A stretch of DNA of 5,532 nucleotides from Methylophilaceae bacterium (lineage in GTDB: Bacteria; Pseudomonadota; Gammaproteobacteria; Burkholderiales; Methylophilaceae). Of the stretch, positions 1-5,532 are shown in pieces. The first letter of the stretch is position 1, and every line of letters begins with the position of its first letter. The notes beneath the pieces were generated by a model. It did no database searches. It saw only the letters and a program-made list of their open reading frames with translations, and was not told the origin of the DNA. The translations under genes and the position numbers were made by a program. The DNA lies in the NCBI GenBank assembly GCA_017880825.1, contig JADGRN010000110.1:1-5532 (forward strand). The letters are read 5' to 3'.

Positions 1-1397
1 TTGAGATTGCTGAGGCCGGTGCGCTGTTTTTCCTGCGCCTCAAACTTGAGCAGGAAATCGCCATGGTTAGTCTGGATGCCACGCAATTCATCCAGCTCGT
101 CATCATAACCATCGGCGATCACCCCGCCTTCACGCAACACCGCAGCGGGCTCTGACTTGATCGCAGTTTGTAATAAATCAAGCGCCGCTTGTGGTGCCTG
201 CAACTGAGTTGTTAGTGCTTGCAGCAAATTGGCTGGCAGATTTTTCAGTTCGGCTTGCAGCGCAGGCAACTGGCGCAAGCTCTCGCGCAAACCGGATAAA
301 TCGCGGGGACGTGCGGTTTTCAGGGCAATGCGCGCGGTGATGCGCTCGATATCGCCAATAGAGCGTAATAGATTTCTTATGGCGGGATAAGTCGCCCGCT
401 GAATAAGGCTATACACTGCCTCGTGCCGCGCAACGATCTCGTTGCGCTCACGCAAGGGATGATGCAGCCAACGCCGCAACAGGCGCGCACCCATGGCAGT
501 CTGCGTGCTGTCCAGTAACGAAAACAAGGTAGGCGAGGCCTCGCCGCGCAGGGTTTGGTCTATCTCAAGATTACGTCGCGTTGCGGCATCCAGCTGAATA
601 AAGCTGCTGGCTTGTTCCACACAGAGGCCGGTGATGTGAGGTAGCGTAGTACGCTGGGTATGCTTGACGTAGTCGAGCAAAGCTCCCGCCGCCGCGATGG
701 CCGCGTTCAGGTCGGCACAGCCGTAGCCATCCAGATCGTAGGTGTTGAATTGCCTGGTCAGGCTCTGCTTGGCGGAATCAAGATCGAACTGCCAGGGTGC
801 CAGGCGTTTTTTCGGGCACTTCACGGCCTCGATCGCAGCATGAGTAAAATCGTCAGCGAACAGCAGCTCAGCAGGGACAATGCGTTCCAGTTCTTGTGCC
901 AACAAACCGGGTGCAATCTCACTCAACACCAACTGGCCGGAGGCAAGATTGATGCGCGCTAATCCAAGCAAGCCTTCGCCGGCACACACGGCCAGCAGCA
1001 GACTGTCGCGCGTGTCATCCAGCAAGGCGCTGTCGGTCAGCGTACCGGGGGTCAAAATACGTGTGACTTGGCGTTCGACTGGTCCTTTTGATATAGCGCC
1101 TTTGGATTTGGATGGGTCGCCGATTTGCTCGCAAATCGCGACGGCTTCGCCGAGTTTGGTCAGCTTGGCCAGATATTGTTCGGCAGCGTGGTATGGCACA
1201 CCCGCCATCCTGATCGGCTCGCCATTGGAGGCACCACGTTTGGTGAGGGTAATACCGAGCAGGCGAGAGGCTTTTTCCGCATCTTCATGGAACAGCTCGT
1301 AAAAATCGCCCATGCGATAGAACAGCAGCATGTCCGGATACTGCGCTTTGATGCGCAGATATTGCTGCATCATCGGCGTGTGTTGTTCTAATTCCAT
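1..1397 (-). CDS. mutS: DNA mismatch repair protein MutS, N-terminal 465 residues (3' end beyond the left edge)
   Basis: MutS binds mispaired or looped bases in DNA and, using ATP, recruits MutL to start strand-directed repair in the cytoplasm. The minus-strand frame is open from the ATG at 1395-1397 to the left edge. Its opening [16 protein letters not shown], followed by [11 protein letters not shown], is the classic MutS start. The Phe-X-Glu mismatch-reading motif is F32-Y33-E34. Seen in order: mismatch-binding domain (about 1-120), connector domain (about 121-265), core/lever domain from about 266 (with [10 protein letters not shown], and [11 protein letters not shown] near 361-371), and the start of the clamp domain ([16 protein letters not shown], 424-439). 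The rest of the clamp and the ATPase domain (Walker A/B) lie outside the window; Escherichia coli MutS has about 853 residues, so just over half is present. The start is firm: going upstream in frame there is one codon and then a TAA stop (1404-1406). Compared with the E. coli protein as I recall it, there is a five-residue insertion around residues 98-102. No frameshift is seen. Identification is essentially certain. Confidence 0.97.
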   Translation of the reverse strand, partial: MELEQHTPMMQQYLRIKAQYPDMLLFYRMGDFYELFHEDAEKASRLLGITLTKRGASNGEPIRMAGVPYHAAEQYLAKLTKLGEAVAICEQIGDPSKSKGAISKGPVERQVTRILTPGTLTDSALLDDTRDSLLLAVCAGEGLLGLARINLASGQLVLSEIAPGLLAQELERIVPAELLFADDFTHAAIEAVKCPKKRLAPWQFDLDSAKQSLTRQFNTYDLDGYGCADLNAAIAAAGALLDYVKHTQRTTLPHITGLCVEQASSFIQLDAATRRNLEIDQTLRGEASPTLFSLLDSTQTAMGARLLRRWLHHPLRERNEIVARHEAVYSLIQRATYPAIRNLLRSIGDIERITARIALKTARPRDLSGLRESLRQLPALQAELKNLPANLLQALTTQLQAPQAALDLLQTAIKSEPAAVLREGGVIADGYDDELDELRGIQTNHGDFLLKFEAQEKQRTGLSNL

Positions 1398-1406
1398 GGA
1401 TTTTTA

Positions 1407-1410
1407 TCCA
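1407..1410 (-). promoter_or_regulatory. Weak ribosome binding site of mutS
   Basis: On the minus strand TGGA lies nine bases before the mutS ATG, within an A-rich stretch (GTTGGATAAAAATCC then ATG). It is a poor match to AGGAGG but the only purine-rich candidate at a workable distance. The A/T-rich leader may help keep the start site unstructured. This suggests modest translation, which is an inference. Confidence 0.4.
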
Positions 1411-1432
1411 ACTTACTGTGATTTATTTTTGA

Positions 1433-1463
1433 TTTATACGACCAGGCTGACAAGCCAGTTCAA
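1433..1463 (-). promoter_or_regulatory. Candidate sigma-70 type promoter for mutS
   Basis: Read on the minus strand, TTGAAC (1458-1463) could be a -35 box and TATAAA (1433-1438) a -10 box, separated by 19 bases, which is longer than the preferred 17. Transcription would start near 1426, giving a leader of about 30 bases before mutS. An A/T-rich stretch (1421-1438) supports a promoter here, as does the position in the only long non-coding gap. An imperfect palindrome lies in the spacer. The long spacer keeps confidence low; mutS may also be reached by readthrough from the efflux genes. Confidence 0.4.
1443..1458. repeat. Imperfect 16-base palindrome inside the putative mutS promoter
   Basis: The arms CAGGCT (1443-1448) and AGCCAG (1453-1458) are inverted repeats with five of six positions matching, around a GACA centre. 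The element falls between the proposed -35 and -10 boxes, where a repressor or activator operator could act. It is short, and such palindromes occur by chance, so a regulatory role is speculation. Confidence 0.25.
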
Positions 1464-1564
1464 CCGCATTAAAACCTATTTGAAAAGTCTGCGCCACCGG
1501 ATTGTGACCGTGCCTACGCTAGGATGCGGCATGGCTGAAGATAGCCTTGAGAGAAAACGCTGAT

Positions 1565-1584
1565 AGTCCCGTGGCTTGGGGACT
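1565..1584 (-). terminator. Hairpin after the efflux operon, possible weak terminator
   Basis: AGTCCC (1565-1570) and GGGACT (1579-1584) form a perfect six-base-pair stem with an eight-base loop, 24 bases beyond the stop codon of the channel gene. On the minus strand the stem is followed by ATCAGCG and only then TTTTCTC, so the T-run starts seven bases late and the structure is not a canonical intrinsic terminator. On the plus strand TTTAATT follows more closely, but there is no plus-strand gene to terminate. It may act as a weak terminator or as a 3'-end stabilising hairpin for the efflux mRNA. Confidence 0.4.
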
Positions 1585-1607
1585 TTAATTACGAAATAGT
1601 GGCTGGA

Positions 1608-3026
1608 TCAAGGCGCAGGGGCTGCCCAACCGCCGCCAAGCGCTTTGATCAACAGCACGCTATTGGCGAACTGTCTGCCATGCAAGTCAACCAAGGTGCG
1701 TTCATTACTGAGCGCGATATTGGAAGCCGTGACGACGTCAAGATAACTGACCGTGCCAGCCTTGTACTGATTGGTGGTGTAGGTAAGTGATGCGCGCGCT
1801 GCAGTCAGGGCTTCTTCCTGCAATTTTTGCTCATCCTGCAATACGCGCAGTGCGACCAGACTATCCTCAACCTCCTGGAACCCGGTGAGCACGGTTTGGC
1901 GGTAGTTGGCGACATTTTCTTCATAAGTCGCAATCGCCTGATCGCTGACTGCGCGACGTTTGCCTGCATCGAAAATAGTGGTGGCCAATGCCGCGCCCAG
2001 CGACCAGAACAGGTTGGGTTTTGATATGAAATTGGCTAGTGTCATGCTCTGGAATCCCGCATCTGCGGTTAGGCTCAGGCTGGGGTAGAAAGCTGCTTGT
2101 GCCACGCCAATCTGCGCGTTGGCAGCAGCGGTACGCCGCTCAGCAGCAGCAATGTCAGGGCGGCGTTCAAGCAGCGTAGAAGGCATGCTGAGCGGAATAT
2201 CCGGCGCAGCGACAGTCAGCGGTGCAGGCTTGAGCGTAAGCTCTACCGGTGCCTTGCCTATGAGCAAGGCAATCGCGTGTTCCATTTGCGCGCGCTGGAT
2301 GCCGACATCCGCCGCCTGCGCCTGGGTCGATTTGAGCTGGGCTTCGGCTTGCACCACATCAGCCTTACTGGCAACGCCTGCGTTGTAGCGGTTCTGCGTC
2401 ACTTCCATTGATTTTTGGTAAGCCTTGATGCTGTCTTGTAATAGCTGCTGCTGGCTATCCGCCACCTGCATGGCAAAATAATCCTGTGCCAACTCGGCCT
2501 GTGCACTCAACAGCGCCGCAGCGATATCCGCAGCGCTGGCATCGACGCTGGCGTCGGCAGCTTCCACCGTGCGGCTGATTCTGCCCCAGACGTCGGCTTC
2601 CCAATTAAGGTTAAAGATCAGGGTATTTCTGTTATTCAGGGGTGAGTTGCTTTTAATTGAATTGTCGAGAGTGGAAGTCTTGCTGCGCGTGTGCGTAGCG
2701 CTGCCCGTGATAGAGGGAAAATAGTCAGCGCGTGACGAGGACACCAGGGCTTGCGCTTGGCGGAAGCGGGCTTCCGCAGCGCGCAGGTTCTGGTTGGAAA
2801 TTGCCACCTGCTGCTCAAGGCCGTTCAGTTCGGCATCGTTAAACACTTCCCACCAGTTGCCGCGTGGAACATGGTCTTGCGGCTCAGCCACTTTCCAGCC
2901 TTCGGCCTCCTTGAATGCTACTGGGCTAGTGACCTCGGGCTTGACGTAATCCGGGCCGACGGTACAACCCGTCATGAGCAAAACCAGACCAGCCAAATAA
3001 ATACTATATTTTTGTGTGAAGTTCAT
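1608..3026 (-). CDS. Outer-membrane efflux channel lipoprotein, OprM/NodT (OpmB-like) family
   Basis: This is the outer-membrane channel of a tripartite drug efflux pump. Such proteins form trimers: a beta barrel in the outer membrane and a long helical tunnel in the periplasm that receives substrate from the RND pump and adaptor. The 472-residue length is usual for the family. Residues 1-21 are a lipoprotein signal peptide: a basic/polar start, a hydrophobic stretch, and the lipobox LMTG-C with C21 as the lipidated residue (Met at -3 is less common than Leu). CTVGPDYVKP follows, as in OprM relatives. Two OEP repeats follow at about 60-255 and 285-462. Hallmarks are WWEVFNDAELNGL (58-70), ERRPDIAAAERRTAAANAQI (287-306), YKAGTVSYLDVV (421-432) and the terminal GGGW (464-467). 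The ATG sits 13 bases after the stop of the RND gene and has a GGAA site, so it is co-transcribed with it. As last gene after an MdtC/MuxC-type subunit it resembles opmB of muxABC-opmB; the symbol is not assigned because OMF names do not carry over reliably. Confidence 0.95.
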   Translation of the reverse strand: MNFTQKYSIYLAGLVLLMTGCTVGPDYVKPEVTSPVAFKEAEGWKVAEPQDHVPRGNWWEVFNDAELNGLEQQVAISNQNLRAAEARFRQAQALVSSSRADYFPSITGSATHTRSKTSTLDNSIKSNSPLNNRNTLIFNLNWEADVWGRISRTVEAADASVDASAADIAAALLSAQAELAQDYFAMQVADSQQQLLQDSIKAYQKSMEVTQNRYNAGVASKADVVQAEAQLKSTQAQAADVGIQRAQMEHAIALLIGKAPVELTLKPAPLTVAAPDIPLSMPSTLLERRPDIAAAERRTAAANAQIGVAQAAFYPSLSLTADAGFQSMTLANFISKPNLFWSLGAALATTIFDAGKRRAVSDQAIATYEENVANYRQTVLTGFQEVEDSLVALRVLQDEQKLQEEALTAARASLTYTTNQYKAGTVSYLDVVTASNIALSNERTLVDLHGRQFANSVLLIKALGGGWAAPAP

Positions 3027-3032
3027 CTTTCA

Positions 3033-3036
3033 TTCC
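3033..3036 (-). promoter_or_regulatory. Ribosome binding site of the outer-membrane channel gene
   Basis: On the minus strand GGAA lies six bases upstream of the ATG at 3024-3026. It falls within the 13 bases between the TGA of the RND gene (3040-3042) and this ATG. It supports the chosen start and re-initiation on a shared mRNA. An ATG overlapping the site (3030-3032) is out of frame with the channel gene and is not the start. Confidence 0.6.
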
Positions 3037-3039
3037 AGT

Positions 3040-5532
3040 TCAGCCAGCGCCAGCCGCTAATGCAGCAGCATCCGCATGTTTTCTCGACCAATTGACCCGA
3101 CACCAGAGGCGCGCGCGGTCGAGATAGAGGTAGACCACAGGCGTGGTATATAGCGTCAGCACCTGGCTGAAAATCAGTCCGCCGACTATGGAGATACCCA
3201 GCGGTTGCCTCAGTTCAGCACCGTCGCCATGACCCAGCGCCAGCGGCAAGGCACCCAGCATCGCAGCCATGGTGGTCATCAGAATGGGGCGGAAGCGCAT
3301 CAGGCAAGCCTGATAGATCGCATCATGCGAGTTCAGATTATGTTTGCGTTCGGCATCCAGCGCGAAGTCGATCATCATGATGGCGTTCTTCATGACGATG
3401 CCGATCAGCAGAATGATGCCTATCATGCCGATCAGGTTCAGATCCTGGCCACAAGCCATCAAGGCAAGCAGTGCGCCTACCCCGGCGGATGGCAAGGTGG
3501 AGAGTATGGTGATCGGATGCACCAGGCTTTCATAAAGCATGCCAAGCATAATATAAACTGCCAGCACCGCCGCCAGAATCAACCATGGCTGATTTTTCAG
3601 CGATTCCTGGAACACCTTGGCCGTGCCTTGAAAACCGCCGTGGATAGAGGGCGGGACTCCGATGCGGCCAAACGCATCATCAATTAAATTGGTGGCTTCA
3701 CCCAGCGACACACCCGGCTGCAGATTGAAGGTAATGGTGCTGGCTGCAAACTGGCCCTGATGGTTGACGCCCAGTGCGGTGTTGGTCATTTCATAATGGC
3801 TGAACGCCGACAATGCAACCGGTGTGCCGTCGGGCTTATTGACATAGACGTGCTTCAGCGACTCCGGGCTTTGCCAATATTCAGACGCCAACTCCAGCAC
3901 TACGTGATACTGGTTCAGCGGATTGTAGATGGTGGATACCTGGCGCTGTCCAAAGGCATCATTCAAGGTCGAATCAATCAATTCTGCGGTCAAACCAAGC
4001 CGTGTCGCGGTATCGCGATCAATAATCAATGAGGTTTGCAAAGCGGCATCCTCTTCGTCGCTATTGACGTCGGTCAGTTGCTTGATCTGGCTCAAAGCCG
4101 TGCGTATCTTCGGCTCCCAGGTACGTAACTCCTGCAGGTGGTCACCCTGCAGCGTGTATTGGTACTGCGCATTGCCCTGCCTGCCACCGATACGGATGTC
4201 CTGCACCGGTTGCAAAAACAGGCTGGCGCCGGGCACGTGCGCAAGCTTGCCGCGCAAACGCGCCATCACTTGGTCAGCGTTCATCTGCCGTTCACTCAGC
4301 GGCTTGAGGGCGACGAAAATCATGCCGCTGTTGCGCCGTGCTCCGCCGGTAAAGCCCGCCACGTTTTCCACCGCCGGGTCCTGTTTCACAATACTGATAA
4401 ATTTGTCGAGCTTTTGCTGCATTGCCTGAAACGAGATGCTCTGATCAGCCTGAATTGACCCTATCAGGCGCCCGATGTCCTGTTGTGGGAAAAACCCCTT
4501 GGGCACCATCGCATACAGATACACATTGAGGCAAATAGTCACGAGCAGGATCAACAGCGTGACCAGGCTATGCTGCAGCACCCAGGCCAGGCTTGTTTCA
4601 TAACCGCGATGCAGCCAGTTGAAGGCGCGCTCGCAGGCTCGGCTGAAACGTCCTTGTTTATCCGGCTCATGCGGCTGCAGCAGCTTTGCGCACATCATCG
4701 GTGTCAGTGTCAGCGAGATGACCAAAGATACCAGGATAGCCACCGATAACGTGACTGCGAATTCACGGAATAAGCGACCGACGATGCCGCCCATCAGCAG
4801 AATCGGGATGAACACGGCAATCAGCGACAGACTCATGGACAACACGGTAAAACCGACTTCACGCACACCCAGCATAGCCGCTTCCAAACGGCCGACGCCG
4901 GCTTCGATATACCGCGAAACGTTTTCCACCACCACAATGGCATCATCCACCACAAAGCCGGTAGCCACAGTCAGCGCCATCAGTGACAGATTATCCAGGC
5001 TGTAGCCACATAGATACATCACGGCAAAGGTGCCGATCAACGACACCGGCACTGCCACCGCCGGAATCATGGTAGCGCGAGTGTTACGTAAAAACACAAA
5101 CACCACCAGGATCACCAGCCCCATCGAGATCGCCAGACTGTATGACACTTCCCGCAGGGCAGCACGTATGGTAACCGTGCGGTCCTGCAGTACCGTCATA
5201 TTGATGGCAGCGGGGATGGAGTTGCGCAATTGCGGCAGCAGGTTTTTAACCCGATCGACCGCTTCAATAATATTCGCGCCGGGTTGCGGCCTGAGCATGA
5301 GGAGAATCGCCGGTTTGCCGGCGATGGACCCGGCATTGCGCAGATCTTCGATTGAATCGGTGACCTTGGCGACGTCTGCAAGCCTGACCGCCGCGCCGTT
5401 ACGATAGCTGATGATGAGCGGGATAAACTCGCCGGCAGTCTTGGCCTGGTCATTGGCATAAATCTGCCAGTGCTTATCCGCGTTCTCCACCACCCCCTTG
5501 GGACGATTGGCATTATTGGCAGCCAAAGCCGC
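3040..5532 (-). CDS. mdtC: RND multidrug efflux pump inner-membrane subunit, MdtC/MuxC type (5' end beyond the right edge)
   Basis: This is a proton-driven transporter of the HAE1/AcrB superfamily. In E. coli, MdtC works with MdtB as a mixed trimer, with adaptor MdtA, to export bile salts, novobiocin and similar compounds. The frame is open from the right edge to TGA at 3040-3042, giving 830 visible codons. E. coli MdtC has 1025 residues, so about 200 N-terminal residues (first transmembrane helix and part of the porter domain) are missing. Eleven hydrophobic segments fit TM2-TM12: TM2-7 at about visible residues 133-342, a large periplasmic loop at about 345-645, then TM8-12 at about 649-804. 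The TM4 proton-relay pair is in [12 protein letters not shown] (Asp codons at 4942-4947); the TM10 lysine is in [14 protein letters not shown] (codon 3388-3390). I call it MdtC rather than MdtB from [49 protein letters not shown] and [19 protein letters not shown], which follow MdtC as I recall it. The TTG at 5524-5526 is not the start: the frame and the homology continue upstream of it. Confidence 0.95.
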   Translation of the reverse strand, partial: AALAANNANRPKGVVENADKHWQIYANDQAKTAGEFIPLIISYRNGAAVRLADVAKVTDSIEDLRNAGSIAGKPAILLMLRPQPGANIIEAVDRVKNLLPQLRNSIPAAINMTVLQDRTVTIRAALREVSYSLAISMGLVILVVFVFLRNTRATMIPAVAVPVSLIGTFAVMYLCGYSLDNLSLMALTVATGFVVDDAIVVVENVSRYIEAGVGRLEAAMLGVREVGFTVLSMSLSLIAVFIPILLMGGIVGRLFREFAVTLSVAILVSLVISLTLTPMMCAKLLQPHEPDKQGRFSRACERAFNWLHRGYETSLAWVLQHSLVTLLILLVTICLNVYLYAMVPKGFFPQQDIGRLIGSIQADQSISFQAMQQKLDKFISIVKQDPAVENVAGFTGGARRNSGMIFVALKPLSERQMNADQVMARLRGKLAHVPGASLFLQPVQDIRIGGRQGNAQYQYTLQGDHLQELRTWEPKIRTALSQIKQLTDVNSDEEDAALQTSLIIDRDTATRLGLTAELIDSTLNDAFGQRQVSTIYNPLNQYHVVLELASEYWQSPESLKHVYVNKPDGTPVALSAFSHYEMTNTALGVNHQGQFAASTITFNLQPGVSLGEATNLIDDAFGRIGVPPSIHGGFQGTAKVFQESLKNQPWLILAAVLAVYIMLGMLYESLVHPITILSTLPSAGVGALLALMACGQDLNLIGMIGIILLIGIVMKNAIMMIDFALDAERKHNLNSHDAIYQACLMRFRPILMTTMAAMLGALPLALGHGDGAELRQPLGISIVGGLIFSQVLTLYTTPVVYLYLDRARLWCRVNWSRKHADAAALAAGAG

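Larger units (their letters stand above)
1398..1607. other. Non-coding gap between the outer-membrane channel gene and mutS
   Basis: This 210-base stretch separates two genes that point the same way (leftwards). The side next to mutS is A/T rich and carries the candidate promoter and weak ribosome binding site. The side next to the channel gene carries a six-base-pair hairpin. Two smaller inverted repeats lie in between: CCTA/TAGG at 1513-1523, and GGCT/AGCC at 1533-1546. I see no convincing small gene, tRNA or riboswitch; the frames that cross it extend from the antisense of the flanking genes and lack family resemblance. Confidence 0.8.

Noticed and set aside
880..1302. Plus-strand open frame of 140 codons
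   Set aside because: It lies wholly antisense to the conserved MutS frame, has low-complexity Ser/Arg/Pro-rich composition and no recognisable motif.
1513..1546. Two small inverted repeats (CCTA/TAGG and GGCT/AGCC) as an RNA structure or operator
   Set aside because: The stems are only four base pairs; this is within chance expectation and no known RNA family is recognised.
1330..1563. Plus-strand open frame reaching into the intergenic gap
   Set aside because: It begins inside antisense mutS, crosses the candidate mutS promoter, and its product has no motif or convincing ribosome binding site.
3205..4458. Several plus-strand open frames of 90-166 codons
   Set aside because: They lie opposite the RND pump gene, whose translation is strongly conserved. 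Their products (for example His/Gln-rich stretches) look like reverse-strand artefacts.
4483..5407. Three plus-strand open frames of 88-128 codons
   Set aside because: They are also antisense to the RND gene; the Thr/Arg/Met-rich translation is the complement of membrane-helix codons.
5196..5513. Minus-strand open frame of 105 codons overlapping the RND gene in another frame
   Set aside because: The overlapping frame encodes conserved RND sequence; this product is Arg/Ser/Pro-rich with no family resemblance.
5524..5526. TTG as a start codon of the RND gene
   Set aside because: The frame stays open to the window edge, about 200 family residues are missing, and an Ala-Ala-Leu-Ala-Ala run fits the interior of the protein.

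Overview
The window is ordinary proteobacterial chromosome with moderate GC, by eye a little above 50%. It holds three protein genes, all on the minus strand, so transcription runs from right to left. Read in that direction they are: the C-terminal four fifths of an RND-type drug efflux pump subunit closest to MdtC/MuxC; an OprM/NodT-type outer-membrane channel lipoprotein; and the N-terminal half of the mismatch repair protein MutS. Two of the three genes run off the window: the pump subunit lacks its 5' end at the right edge, and mutS lacks its 3' end at the left edge.

Layout: positions 5532-3040 encode the pump subunit. After a 13-base gap with a usable ribosome binding site, positions 3026-1608 encode the outer-membrane channel. 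The close spacing and shared direction indicate one transcript. The order pump subunit C then channel matches the muxABC-opmB / mdtABC plan known from Pseudomonas and many Betaproteobacteria, so an MdtB-type subunit and an MdtA-type periplasmic adaptor are predicted just to the right of the window. A 210-base non-coding gap (1398-1607) follows. It holds a hairpin that may end the efflux transcript and a plausible, weak promoter for mutS. mutS then begins at 1397 and leaves the window after 465 codons.

Function: the pump subunit would sit in the inner membrane, with its proton-relay Asp-Asp and Lys intact. With its missing partners it would pass drugs or other amphipathic compounds to the outer-membrane channel and out of the cell. 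MutS is a separate housekeeping function (recognition of mispaired DNA) and seems to be a neighbour only.

Organism: protein similarity recalled from memory and the separate dedicated outer-membrane gene suggest a Gram-negative proteobacterium, probably a betaproteobacterium (perhaps Nitrosomonadales/Gallionellaceae-like). The group assignment is an inference with low confidence.

I found no mobile element, CRISPR array, RNA gene or unknown system. The points worth a second look are small: a five-residue insertion in the MutS mismatch-binding domain, and the hairpins and imperfect palindrome in the intergenic gap.
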